A DNA stretch of 64,000 bases, from contig JYIP02000008.1 in assembly GCA_001051155.2 (NCBI GenBank), positions 310,001-374,000 of the forward strand, read 5' to 3'. The notes under the pieces are model-generated. The model saw only the letters and a program-made list of their open reading frames with translations, was not told the origin of the DNA and did not search any database. Made by a program: the position numbers and the translations under genes. Shown in pieces: positions 1 through 11,400 of the stretch (position 1 is the first letter of the stretch; every line of letters starts with the position of its first letter). Origin of the DNA: Chrysoporthe austroafricana (Eukaryota > Ascomycota > Sordariomycetes > Diaporthales > Cryphonectriaceae).

Positions 1-1793
1 GCCACCTGAAAGTGCCCACAGTCGGGTCCCACCGCCCACCCGCCAATTGCGATGTTATCCATCAGTACCATAGCACAAAGGCACAATCGAGACGAGGCCG
101 GCAGCAGGAGCGTCGCTAGGCCCTTCAGTGCTGCCTCTTCCGTTCATTCGCTCGAATGTGCTCTGTCAAGGGCGCCGGCCGTGTTCGAGATCATGCGCTC
201 GTATCGTGCAGATGCTACGCACCCGCGGGATGAAAATGCGACACGCAGGCTTGCCGGGGCCTTCCGCCCTTCCACACCCGCTCTCCTCCAGGTGATAGGC
301 GGGTTCGTGCTTTCATTGTCCCGATAATCCTCATCTCTTGATGTGTGTGTGTATGTGCGTGCTTGGCCAGGCTTGCCGTAAGAACCGGCGCGCTGCGGAC
401 CTCAATCTCGGCTGGGGGTGCATTTGCGACATCACCTGCACCCCAAGGATCCTCCGGACGCAAGCACCCCTCAATGTATCGCTGCGGCTCCGGTGGACTC
501 TCGGACCCGTGGAAGTTCAACGTTCGCCGGTCGAGAGACCGCCGACGTCTCTGTCTGCTGTGCAATACACATGGCGCAAGCCTCGACCTGCGTATCTCAC
601 GGCAGCGTGTGTCCTGCGGCAGGTGAAGAGAGGGCAGGGTCCCTCTGAGGCAGGCCGTCAGACGGCCAGCGCTGATCGATAAAAATATCAGGCGTTCTGC
701 GGGGCGGAAAGGTACCTGCAAAGCCTGGGTCGATCGCTGGCTCCTGCGCCTCGTTCAGTCCACCCAAGCCTCCTGCGAAGTACACGGCGCCGGCAGGGGA
801 CCCCAACCGCTGACCCCGGCCCTGGCTCAGCTACCCCTGCGAGGAGCCCACCCCGGTCCCGGTAACTAGTAGTGCTGGGTCTGACGGATGTGGACATATC
901 ACGTCCTACTGGGCACGTCGCCGTACTGGGCAGCAGGAGTGCGTGCAGAGGTACCGCACCCTGCGCTGGATTGCCCCGAGGCCGAGACAATCCAGCCACC
1001 TCGTCGAGGGTTCTGTCTGGCCTTGCCTCGCCTGGGGGTGTGCGAGGTCGGCGAGGAGGTACACAGCGCGGACGGGAGCCTGTGGGCGCGAGTGTGGGAA
1101 TGGCCGCCCTGGCACACGCGCGGGGTGAATACAGCCAGCCAGCCAGCCTGGGCGCGAGCTACGACAGCTCGCCGCTGATGATGCACTCGCGCAGGCCCTC
1201 GTCGTGGGACAGGTGGACGGGTCGCAAGGTGGCAGGCCATGCCCTCCCCCCCCTGCTACCACACCCACCCAGACGATGTAACCCCAGAAAGGAAGTCGAG
1301 ATGACCTATCTGGCATGGACTCAAAACGACCTGCATCCCATCTCACATTCCTCGTGCTTGCTCGCCTGCCCTCTCGCTTTTGCCTTTGTAACCCAACCCT
1401 TCCACCACCCCTCCCCCCCCTCCGCACTCCCTTTCCGTTATTTCGGATACGATATACCAGCAACGTGACCGCCCTCCCGAAACACCGCTCTCAAGGTGAA
1501 TCAAGACCAGATCCTCGGCGGCCAGCCCTCGCCATCGGACAGCCTCTTCTCACCTCGCAGAAGCCGGATTACCGCCCCCATCTCCTGCGCTGCGCTGGCG
1601 ACCACCACCCCCACGCTTGCCATATATGTCTGCCAAGTGACTCGAGGCCCTTTCCTGCACATCTCCTTCCTCATTTCTCTTCCTCCCTCCACCTCCTCCT
1701 ATATACGCATACCCTCCCTCCTCCCTCCGCATGCAAGACGGACCGAGACTCCAGTGAGAGCGGCGAAGGCGAGTTTGCGAGCGAAGCATAAGG
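1..1793. other. Left-edge intergenic and 5' region of the next gene
   Basis: No convincing gene is seen here. Open frames on both strands are short, overlap each other and have low-information GC-rich translations. The last 450 bases before the ATG at 1794 are pyrimidine-rich on the plus strand (notably about 1380-1430 and 1640-1730), which is typical of fungal promoters and 5' leaders. A short TG run lies at 338-360. Confidence 0.5.
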
Positions 1794-4700
1794 ATGTCTC
1801 TGTCGGGGTTCAGCATTCGCAAGCTCATCAACAACCCCCGTCGGTCCTGGGAGTCGGATGACCCCAACGAGGAGGCCTTCGAGTGCTCCAGCGCCAAGAC
1901 GATCCGGATCCAGTACGAGCTCGAGCAGTACCAGACGCAGCAGGCCCAGAAGGCTGGACGCCACCAGCTCAGGCAGCGGTCATCATGGGTGCATAGCCAC
2001 TCGTCGCCAAAGAAGACTGCTGCCAAGAGGGTGCCGAAGCCGATCACGATTGTCCGGCAGGCCAGCGGAGGCGTGAAGGCACAAGGTGGAAGTACCGGCC
2101 GGAGAAACTCGACGCCCCACGCGGCATCCTCCTCCCTCGCGAGCCGCCCCAGCCCCGCGGTTCCTCTGTCGGCGCGGGCTTTGGGCGAAGCGCCGTGTGC
2201 GTTCTGCGGCGGCGACCGCAGCCAGCGGCAGCATCGCTGTCCACACCTCGGCGTCCGCCAGCGGGCTGCCAGCCTCCTGACTCCCTCCCAGAGCCCTCAG
2301 CTTTCAGCATCACTGCCGTCCGACTGGGCGAGCCCCGTGAGTGCTCCTTCGTCGGCACCGTTGACAAAGAGGCCATCACATGAGAAGCAGCTGTCCCAAG
2401 ACTCCAAGATGTGGCTAGCAAGTCCCGCTCTGCGGGGCGGTGGCCGCAGCGTGCGGTCCTCGCAGCACTCCACGCCAACCATTATCCACACTCAGAATGT
2501 CCAGGTGAAGACGCCCACCATCATCCGGACCTTTGCCGATGTCACGATCGACTCTCACACCGGGAGTGCGGTTGTTATGAATGGTCGCTCGCCTCAGCAC
2601 TCCACATTCGTCAATGGCGTGCCTAGCCCGCCCCTGGACCCGCAAGATGTTCACAGCGGTGGAGGCATGGGGCACCTGAGAGATGTTCCTTCTGTTTCGA
2701 ATCTGTCGATTGCAAGCGAGGGGACCTGGTTCCTCAGCGATCCGGAAGGAGAAGAATCTGCGGTGTCCGGCAGTGTTCAGCAGCTTATCCGGGAAACCGA
2801 CGAGGCCTTCAAGGCAGTCAACTCGGCTTTGGATGAGGCCAGAGGGGTGTCTCGGTCGCCATCTCCACCAACAGAGTCAAAACACCAGTTAGAGAACTTG
2901 CAGCAAGCATCGCAAGCTCTCCAGGCCCATACGCAGGGCGCTCAGGTGCCTCCACTGCGGACCGTCTCGGCCACCACTAACCAAGAGACCCTATCCAATG
3001 CCCAGAGCCAGCTGATGTCTCCCATGTCACCAACGGCAGGGGCAGGCCGAGGAACCGTTGTCTCCCCAAGGAAATCTAACAAATCGCCTTCTCCCCTGTC
3101 GCCATCCCCGCAGATGCTTCGGTCTCCTACCCGTGGGTCCTCGATCTCCAAGCCGAAGAGGGGATCAAAGTCGCCGAAATCCAAGACACAACGCGCCGCA
3201 TTGTATGATTCACCTCCTTCCTCGAAAAAGGTTGCCACCGGCTCTCCATCATCGAAGATGGACAGCATGAGCCGCCACCAGCACTCTTACCATCGCTCCC
3301 TTTCGCGGTTGAATTTGGCAGCCGACAAGGTCACCGACAGGCTGTTTGAGGGGCGCGGCGGGCGGTTTGGCTTCCACAAGATCGAGGCAGACGAGGTGAT
3401 CACGCCCGACCAGGTTCAGGAGTTCAGAAAGACGAGACTTGCGAAGGCCGAGGCCGAGGCTGAGGCTGAGGCCAGGGCTGAAGTGATGAGGCAGGTTTCC
3501 TGCGAGACGCTGCGGAGTAGGGCGGGAAGCATTGGCACGGAGAGCTCGAGCGAGGCCGTTGATGCGGACAGCGCATCCGTTGCGTCATCCCACCCTCAAA
3601 ATCTTCCGTCTGATCTGTCGACTCCAAAGGCGTCCGAGTTCAACAGAGGCGTCATGGACCAAAGCTCAGTCGTTAATGAGCCAAGCACATCAAACGAAAC
3701 CATGAGGGATGCCAGGGTAGGGCAAAGTCTGCTTGCCACGCCTCCCGCCACCCCCCCGCAACTGCCTTTGATGGCATTTCCCTCGGCCTCTGCACCGCGG
3801 GCACTAAACGTAGAGGATGAGGATTCCATGCGCCTGAACAGCGTTGGACCATCCGCCAGGTCGTCCCGGCGCCCTTCGCACAGCCGTGCCAACTCATCGC
3901 TGTCGCACATTCCTCCCCTGCCTACCATTCCTGAGGTGAGGGTCACGGCGCCACAAGCCAGCGATAGCGGCAGGCAGTCTCGGCAGCAGGGCCGCAACAC
4001 ACCCGAAGAGGATGAAGACGAGTCTGCAACACCAAGGGCCAGTGCCGGTGCCGGTGCATTCTTCGAAGACGACGGAGAGCACATATTCTTCATGTCGACG
4101 CCCTGCACGGTGACCAAGCCTGCGTTCCAGCACGGACGCATCCGTCTCGCCAAGGCCGATCTCGTCAGCGCTGGAACGATCAACTCGCTCGAGTCGAAGC
4201 TGCTGACGTCGCCTGACGAGACCATGGACTGGATCGCGTTCCAGATGGCCATACTGGGCGGTGCCGGGGACCTCTTTAACGACCCGAATGATTTTCTGTC
4301 TCGGGACGCCCAAGAGGATCTGGCTGATGACCTGTGTGACTGGTTTGAGGACCTCGGGTTCTCCAACAGCATGCTGGGCTCGCTGGTGAAGAAGGAGGAG
4401 CAGCCTGTCAGGTCACTCACCTCGGCCGCCCCCTTGACTCCGCCGTCGGCTTCCACGAGCACACCGGAGTCGATGAACTCGGTCTTCCACGATCGCAAAG
4501 GCAGCCTCGGCAGTCGCTCGTCGAGCCCGGAGTCGAAGTCCAGCGATGAGATCCCCGACAACGAGGTGCCGGACACGGTGCAGGTTCACAACCTGCCCAT
4601 TCCCGTAACCTCGGAGCATCCCTCCGGCTACTGGAACAAACAGCCGCAGGACCCCAGCAGACCTCGCAAATCTGCGTCTTCCGGTCGCGGCATCAAGCGG

Positions 4701-5024
4701 TGGACACTTGAGGGCCACCCCAAGCGCTACCAGGGCCCAGGAATCGACGTCCTCAAGGCGAACACCCTCCCGCTCAAGAAGAGCGCCCAGCACCTCTCCC
4801 CCAACCCGCCTCCTCGCACTCCCAAGTCTGGGCGCATGGGATCGGTGCGGGAGAGCATGGTCAGCCTCCCGCAGAGCCCGATGCTGGACCTGGTCATGAC
4901 GACCGCGGTCGACGGCAGCAAGGACTTCGTGCCGATGGGATACAACCTCGGTCACGACCTCGGCGACTTCCTGAAGTGGGAGTCCGAGCACGTCTATGCG
5001 TCAGGCTTCTACGGCTCGGACTAG
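1794..5024 (+). CDS. Conserved fungal protein of unknown function, 1076 aa, largely disordered
   Basis: This is a single uninterrupted frame starting at the first ATG after a long CT-rich leader. The protein is Ser/Pro-rich with many SP and TP sites (candidate phosphorylation sites) and a short Ala/Glu helix of repeated KAEAEAEAEA type near residues 548-562. Two blocks look ordered: about residues 755-870, containing FFMSTPC, PAFQHGRIR and DWIAFQMAILGGAGD, and about 939-985, containing EHPSGYW and RRWTLEGHPKRY-like text (here KRWTLEGHPKRYQGPG). From memory, both resemble blocks conserved in uncharacterised Pezizomycotina proteins; this was not checked. No catalytic motif, membrane segment or signal peptide is visible. 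The role is unknown; the composition suits a phosphorylated cytoplasmic or nuclear scaffold, which is inference only. Confidence 0.85.
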   Translation: MSLSGFSIRKLINNPRRSWESDDPNEEAFECSSAKTIRIQYELEQYQTQQAQKAGRHQLRQRSSWVHSHSSPKKTAAKRVPKPITIVRQASGGVKAQGGSTGRRNSTPHAASSSLASRPSPAVPLSARALGEAPCAFCGGDRSQRQHRCPHLGVRQRAASLLTPSQSPQLSASLPSDWASPVSAPSSAPLTKRPSHEKQLSQDSKMWLASPALRGGGRSVRSSQHSTPTIIHTQNVQVKTPTIIRTFADVTIDSHTGSAVVMNGRSPQHSTFVNGVPSPPLDPQDVHSGGGMGHLRDVPSVSNLSIASEGTWFLSDPEGEESAVSGSVQQLIRETDEAFKAVNSALDEARGVSRSPSPPTESKHQLENLQQASQALQAHTQGAQVPPLRTVSATTNQETLSNAQSQLMSPMSPTAGAGRGTVVSPRKSNKSPSPLSPSPQMLRSPTRGSSISKPKRGSKSPKSKTQRAALYDSPPSSKKVATGSPSSKMDSMSRHQHSYHRSLSRLNLAADKVTDRLFEGRGGRFGFHKIEADEVITPDQVQEFRKTRLAKAEAEAEAEARAEVMRQVSCETLRSRAGSIGTESSSEAVDADSASVASSHPQNLPSDLSTPKASEFNRGVMDQSSVVNEPSTSNETMRDARVGQSLLATPPATPPQLPLMAFPSASAPRALNVEDEDSMRLNSVGPSARSSRRPSHSRANSSLSHIPPLPTIPEVRVTAPQASDSGRQSRQQGRNTPEEDEDESATPRASAGAGAFFEDDGEHIFFMSTPCTVTKPAFQHGRIRLAKADLVSAGTINSLESKLLTSPDETMDWIAFQMAILGGAGDLFNDPNDFLSRDAQEDLADDLCDWFEDLGFSNSMLGSLVKKEEQPVRSLTSAAPLTPPSASTSTPESMNSVFHDRKGSLGSRSSSPESKSSDEIPDNEVPDTVQVHNLPIPVTSEHPSGYWNKQPQDPSRPRKSASSGRGIKRWTLEGHPKRYQGPGIDVLKANTLPLKKSAQHLSPNPPPRTPKSGRMGSVRESMVSLPQSPMLDLVMTTAVDGSKDFVPMGYNLGHDLGDFLKWESEHVYASGFYGSD

Positions 5025-5976
5025 ACCCAACAAAGGACAACAAAACATGACCCGCCTGAGATGTTACCAGTCTCAGTGCGGACGAGCGCGATGTATAAAC
5101 GAATTTATCTGCGAACCATGATACCATACTTGTACTACTCACTGTCTCTCTCTCAGGCTTTTCCCTTGCCTCTTCATTATGATCTTGCATGTATATAGCA
5201 TATTAGCGATCCGGCCTGTGCAGGGCATGAGATGCTTAGAGTTTCTGGGGAGTGAAACTAATCGGAGCCTCGTGCTCGATGTATTCAAAGCATGGCGATG
5301 GGGGCATCGCGGCCGGTCATTTAGGGGGTTCTTCAAGAAGCAGAGATTAGAGCTGAAGATAGCAACATAGCCCGAGAGGGGAATTGAAAAACTGCTAAAT
5401 TCAAAAAAAAAAAGAGAACAAGAACATGGATGAAGCAGATCATTCCAATGTGTAGCGATGTATGTCCAGTTCGTGTTGTAAAGGAAAGATGCAAATTCAG
5501 ATGCAGTTAAAAGGACGTTCTGGCTAGCTCATGGATGACCCATGAAATAGTCCAGCCCTACAACGCCCTGTCTCCACTAGAACACTAGAGCACCCCACTA
5601 ACTACAGGCAGCTTAGACCTGCCGCCGCAGCGGACCGTGCGCCATTGCAGGGTCCTTGCAGCGCTGTACTTTTAATGGACGCGACTCGACGCGTCTCACC
5701 CGACGACATCAAATGGTTCTGCCACTCTCTCACCTACACACAACCTCCACCACAGCGCTACCACCACAGAGCATCGGTACACGACATATCACTAGACACT
5801 TTGGAGTCACATAGTGCTCACACGAAGACATTCATTCCTTACATTCCCGTGTGAGCAGGACAGCACGCTCGAGCTACAAGCGTACCTGACAAACCCCACC
5901 CCAGGCTCAGCGGAGGAAGCACCAGCCCCGCCAGCCAGCGCGATACCAGCCAGACCCGGCCTGCCTGCCGCCGACC
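5025..5976. other. Intergenic, 3' UTR of the 1076-aa gene and 5' region of CDC26
   Basis: No gene is seen. It holds a short A-run at about 5402-5413 and CA-rich sequence at 5730-5770 close to the next start. Confidence 0.5.
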
Positions 5977-6900
5977 ATGCTCCGCCGCCCGCCCACCGTC
6001 CTCAGCCTGACCTCGGAAGACGTCAAGGCGTACGAGGACCGCCGGGAGGCCCTGGCATTCAAGGACCTCACCTCGGCCGCCGCAGCGCAGTACGGCCGCC
6101 AGCCGCAGCCGCTCCGCCACCAGTACCAGCACCAGCAGCGCATCCTCGGCCAGCAGCAGCCGCAGCAGCCGCACCCCGCGGAGGACGAGGACGAGGAGGA
6201 GGACGACAACGACGTGGTGGTGGGCGCGATGAACTCCACTTCTAGCGAGGAGGAGGAAGAGGACGACGGCTACGCGGACGACCCCTACGAGGAGGAGGTG
6301 TCGTACTACCCGAGCCGCTTCCGCAGCGCCGCGCTCGCCGGCGGCCACAGCCAGGAGGGCAGCAGCAGCGTCTACCGCAACGAGGTGGACGGGTCGTCCG
6401 GGTCGGACTCGGACGCGGAGCGCGCCCTCGCCGAGGCCGTGCGGGGCGACCGCGGGGCCGGGGCCGAGGCGGAGGACGAGGTCATGCGCGAGGCCGGGCA
6501 GGAGTACAAGGGCGATGGAGGGGAGGAGGAGGAGGGCTATGGCGGCGGGGACGGCGGCGCCGCGGACCACCCCTTCTCCGACCACCAGCAGCGGCAACAA
6601 GACGACAGCCCCAAGCCGCCGCCCGCGCCGCCGCGGGTTACGAGGGCGACGAGGTCCATGAGCCGCGAGCCCGCGGCGTCGTCGTCGTCCGCACCCCGGT
6701 TCGCCAGGGGCCAACAGCAGCAGGCGGCATCGTCGCGGAGGGGCGCGGGAGGTGGCGAGGCCGTCACGCCGACGCCCGCAGCGGCGCAGGCGCGTATCGG
6801 TGGCGGGTCGCGCGCGGCGGTGGTCACACCCGAGGCGCCGGCGCGCGCGACGAGGAGCCGGGAGGAGCGGATCGGGGTGACGAGGGGCGCGCGGCGGTAG
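5977..6900 (+). CDS. CDC26-like subunit of the anaphase-promoting complex with long acidic tail, 307 aa
   Basis: The first 30 residues begin MLRRPPT and continue LTSEDVKAYEDRREAL. They follow the CDC26/APC12 pattern (MLRRKPT, then an acidic helix with a D-I/V-E-x-Y/F-E core). In known complexes this N-terminus inserts into the TPR groove of APC6/Cut9 and stabilises it, so a role in mitotic ubiquitin ligation is expected. Beyond about residue 45 the protein is low-complexity: Gln/His-rich, then Glu/Asp-rich (66-100), then Gly/Pro/Arg-rich to the end. Animal and yeast CDC26 proteins are only about 85-125 residues, so this one is two to three times longer. It has one exon. A 404-codon open frame on the opposite strand is a GC-codon shadow. 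The identity rests on the N-terminal motif alone. Confidence 0.72.
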   Translation: MLRRPPTVLSLTSEDVKAYEDRREALAFKDLTSAAAAQYGRQPQPLRHQYQHQQRILGQQQPQQPHPAEDEDEEEDDNDVVVGAMNSTSSEEEEEDDGYADDPYEEEVSYYPSRFRSAALAGGHSQEGSSSVYRNEVDGSSGSDSDAERALAEAVRGDRGAGAEAEDEVMREAGQEYKGDGGEEEEGYGGGDGGAADHPFSDHQQRQQDDSPKPPPAPPRVTRATRSMSREPAASSSSAPRFARGQQQQAASSRRGAGGGEAVTPTPAAAQARIGGGSRAAVVTPEAPARATRSREERIGVTRGARR

Positions 6901-8403
6901 GACCCCGGCTTGCTGGCCGAGATGCCTCTTCCGGACGGGCGGAAGGCCGTTCTCCTTGGACATGAAGCCACGCTGGGCGAGGATGGTCTGCCGATGCCTC
7001 TCCCTCTCGTGTGGGGGGACATCGTCGATGGTGGATTGTGACGGGCACGGCACGACATTGGGTACTGGTTCAGGCTAGGCGATACATCGTCGTCACCGGA
7101 GGGTATTTCAGGGTGACAGCAGCGTCACTCTCGAGCGAGACTTATCCTGGTTACAGCGTATTAGGTTACTGCGCCAGTCTGTAGGATACAAACAATTCAT
7201 GAGCCAGAAGGCAGCACAACCAAGTCAGCCATGCGATGACTCTGCTCTATTTCAAGGTGATCATTGTGTAGACATCATTAGGAAAAAGTGATCGGATACG
7301 GAGAGATTCTTAGGCAGGGGACCAGAATGATGGCACAGCACTAGCGCATCGTTCACTCACACGGCCAAAGCGTAATAGATATTGGTTTAATTAATGCACA
7401 AGCCTCAGATCACCACCCTCCAGACGAGGCTCGTCGGCTGTCTGCACATCCTATCCTACAGAGGCAGTGCCAGCCAAAAGAGAGAAAAAGATCCATCCCA
7501 GAGCCCTGCCTGGCCCGGGCCGTAATCGACGCAAGTACCCGGGTTATCATTCTCGTTGCGTGCTGCCCCCTCCGCACTGAACGCCAGAACCGGATGAACG
7601 CCGTGCTTCCCAACCATGCCATGCATTCCTGGACCCCTTTTGTGTGTTTGTACAACCTTGATAAACCAGACCGTAAAATGAGGGCCACCCCAAGAATCCG
7701 GTCCTCAAATCCGCAACGTATGGGTACATGCTTCTTCTCTCCCACCACCAAAACCAGTGCTTCTTGTCGAGCGTGGACGTGAGACGGATCCCTCCCAACG
7801 TCTGTAGGCAAACGCAGGAAGTCTCACCCGATGTCCACTTCCCAAAGCTGATCAACATACCTCGTGACAAACTCTCACACCCCACAGAGTGACGGACGCC
7901 ATGGTGACTAGCAGTGTCAGGCCTAGTCAGACCCCCGTCAGTATCAGCGTATCCGCATCAAAATTCAGCTGTTTGTCCAACCAGCTCTCAACTGTGATTC
8001 AAAGGTCGCCACAGCAGATTCATCATAACCAAGTTGTGTTTCGAAGCTATCGAGGCAGTCAAGCAGGTCTGTTGACAACTTTCACCTGGCAGGCGTTCGC
8101 TTCGAGCGCCCTCAGCCTTCTCCAGTCTCGACACTGAGCGTCCACCAACCTCAATCAATGCGCTCCGATCGCTCATCGGAGTTATCATCATGGCTCCTCG
8201 TCGGTTTGCCTTGCTACCCAACAAGGTGTTCCAGTAGCAACCGAGACGAGTCCGTTTTATCTGTCAATTGACTTCATCTCCAATGCCAGTCCTGCATTCG
8301 CTTCTACCAGCGTGTCTGCGGTGGAGGAGGGAGGTGTTGGACTGCCTAGTTGACTCGCTTCCTCACTCGCTTTCCGCGCCTTCGACCCCCGGGTCTCAAT
8401 ATC
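6901..8403. other. Intergenic between convergent CDC26 and TAF2 genes
   Basis: About 1.5 kb between two genes that point toward each other. No coding frame with a recognisable product and no RNA gene is seen. It must contain both 3' UTRs. Confidence 0.5.
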
Positions 8404-11400
8404 CTAAATGAACGAACCACCCGAAGTTTGAGATGCAGGAGGGGGCGCCGGGCTACCCAGTTGGGTCTGCGAACGCGGCTGCGATGAGGACCTCGAGGAT
8501 GCCCTCGAAGCTGCCTCCTTGAGCGCCTTGGTGCTGAGCTTCAACTTGACAATCTTCCGCTTAGACTGGCCAGGCTCGGTGGACGAGCGAGACGCTGCGG
8601 GCGAGGCAGACCCAGAAGGTCCCGGGTTTGATCGTGGGGTGCTCATTTGTTTGGTCAGTGGAGGTCCGGCCCCCGTGGGCAGAGGCTTGCGGACTTTGCC
8701 ATTGGACAATGGCGTACGCTGCGGCTGCTGACTCGCCGGTGTCGAGCCCGCGCTAAGGGTCGACGTGAACGAGACCTTGGAGGCGTCCGCGTTGGCGTTG
8801 CCGGGAGATGGACCGCGTGGAAGAGGCGAGGTAGCTTGGACACGAGCTCGGGCGGCCGGCGTAGCGACGATAGAGTCCGCAGGAGCCCTGTTGTCAGCTG
8901 AGGATGCGATGCGCGCTAGCATCTGACGTTGTGAGTTTGTGAGTTTGTCCTTGCGGTACCTCATGATGACTATCTTCCTGCTAGAGCGCGAGGGCCCAGC
9001 AGGTGCCTCCGTCTCGGCCAGCTTGCGCTTCTTCGAGATCTTGGCGGTCTTGACGCTGACGCTTGGGCGAACAGGTTCAGGTGCAAGCGGAATAGCAACG
9101 GATGGCATTCCAGTCGCCAGCGTGGCAGGCACTGGCCGGCCTTGGACGGAGATGCTATCCTCTCGCTCCGGCGCGGCAGGGCGCGTGGTCGCAACTGCGA
9201 TGGACGGTTGGCGAGCAGCGGGAGCTGGCGAAGGAGCAGATGATGGCGCCGCAGGCTTCGTGAAGGTACCGGCTCGAGAAATCTTGATCGTCTTGTTCTT
9301 GGGTTTCTCTGGCTTCTCCTTTTCCGGTTGGGGGACTGGAGGAGCCGCGACAATAGGCACGGCAGTCGGTGCGGACACAGAAGCGGGGGCGGGCGCGGCA
9401 GCAGGTATCACTGCCTCTCCCGGGAAGGCCTGATCATGCTTCCTCTTCTTGAGCTCTGTCTTGTGAGTTTGCTTGAAGTTCAAGACGAGCGTCTGCGGTG
9501 TGTTAGCAACGACTTCGGTATGACAAGACACTGTAGAACGTGAGACTAACCCGGCCGGGCTTGTGAGAAGCCTTGACCACAGTCCACCGTGCCGGGTACT
9601 TCATCGTGACCATCATCTCGTGTTCCTCTGGGAACAAAGTAGCACAGAGCTCAAGCAGATTTCTCTTCTCGGCCAGGCCGATAATCTTGGAATCAAGAGC
9701 CTTCCAAAGCTCCCTCTGCAGATCCTCGTCGTCCTGGACCACATCCTTCAGCGCCTTAATTGCAGTCGTGATATCTTTCTGACGTGCGATCTGCTCCTGC
9801 CTGCGCTTAATGACATCGTCGCTCTGCTCAACAATCAAGCCGCCATCATCGTCCTCTTCCATGAGAACATTGTCACCCTCGGCACCTTCACCCGCTTGGA
9901 GCGGCTTTCCATTAGACTCGCGCTGTACCTCCATCTCTCCAAAAGCAATGGCTGCCAGCCCGCGTGTGAAGAGTTTGAATAGCTGGTCTCTGATGTAGGG
10001 CGACCTATTCGTACTAATCTCGGCAATGATAAGCCTCATCACGGTAGGACGTAGCAAATATCCGAGCTCGACCATGGCCTCAAATGCCTTGAGTTGGACG
10101 GTGTAGTTGTTCTGAGGCAGCGTATACTGCGCGAAGCACTTAGGGTCGATCGGGATGACACCGCTCTTCATCAACTTCATCTTGGCATCGAGAGCCGCAA
10201 CCACCCAAATGTTGTCGTGCGTTCCTATCCACTCGTCCATGTTCTCGTATCGCTGAATCTGCTCGATAGCCTGTGCCACAAAAGATCGCATTTCCGGGTC
10301 CAGCGCCGCTTGGTTCGGACTATTGGTGTTGGCACGGACGAGGCTAGTCGCAAGTGCCTCCAGAAGCTTGGCGATGTAGAACTGATCCGAGTAGGGATTC
10401 TCCTCATTGTTGTTGAAAACCAACTGGTCGAGAATCAACTGCCGTGCCTCCTTCGGGCAAAACGCCTGTCCGCCACGGATCCTTGCGAGAGCCAGAGGAA
10501 TAGTCTCCTGAACATAATATTCCTTCTTGTTGGAGAAGTCGTTAGGCCGCGGCGTAGTTGTGTTTGGGAAACAGAAGAACTTCTTGAAGACGCGGATCAA
10601 ATGATGCATGCCTCTGAAGTTGTTGGCGGGCTCTGCGTGGCGTGTGAGCGCGTTTGCCGCCATTGTCCGAATACCATAGTAGTATCGGTTGTCGTACAGG
10701 GTCCTCAGCAGCATAGTGGTTTGGATGTTGCTGGGCGCGTTGCGAGTGAGGGTCAACATAGATTCCACCTGCCCAGCAATGTCTCTATCCTGCTGCAGCT
10801 GTGCGACAGTCATGTAGACTTTGAAGTTCGTCTGTAGGTCGAAGATCCACTCGAAATCGCAGTCGACCCTAATCCATTCGTACGATTCTTGGTCCATCTG
10901 GTTCTGCATGTCACTGTCCCAGTCCACGAGCTTCCAGGCCGCCATATCCTCATCGCTGATGAGAACGTCCCCGAACATGCTGAGGTTGTGACCTTGATCA
11001 TCGTCATCATCGTGTCCATCCTCATCTATCCGGTCTGGATCACGGGCAGCAGCCTTAGCCTGCTCCTTTGCTCTCTTATTCTGCCGCGTCCTCTTGATGC
11101 GCTTGTACTTGGTATTGTAAGGCATGGAAAGCCGGGAACCCTTAGTCGCGGCGGCATCCAGCTTGATCTCAAGACAGTGCTCGTAAGGCGTCCCATCAGC
11201 CTCGTGGACCCGGAAGGTCATAGGTCCCGTGAAGGTCAAAGGAACCTCGCTGGCCTCGACATGGTGCCGCTCCTCAACGATGTCCCTCCAGAAGTCATGC
11301 TTTTCAAGCTGATGCGGCTCCTGTGACCATTTGACCTGGTTTTGGATGACGGTAACCTCGACTTCCAGTCTCTTCTTGTTGAAGCGTTGTGTGACGTGGA

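Noticed and set aside
338..360. Short TG-rich run near the left edge
   Set aside because: Imperfect and short; not a notable microsatellite.
5839..7053. 404-codon open frame on the minus strand over the CDC26 gene
   Set aside because: It is Arg/Leu/Val-rich text complementary to GC-biased CDC26 codons, has no family match, and lacks the splice or start context seen in the real genes.
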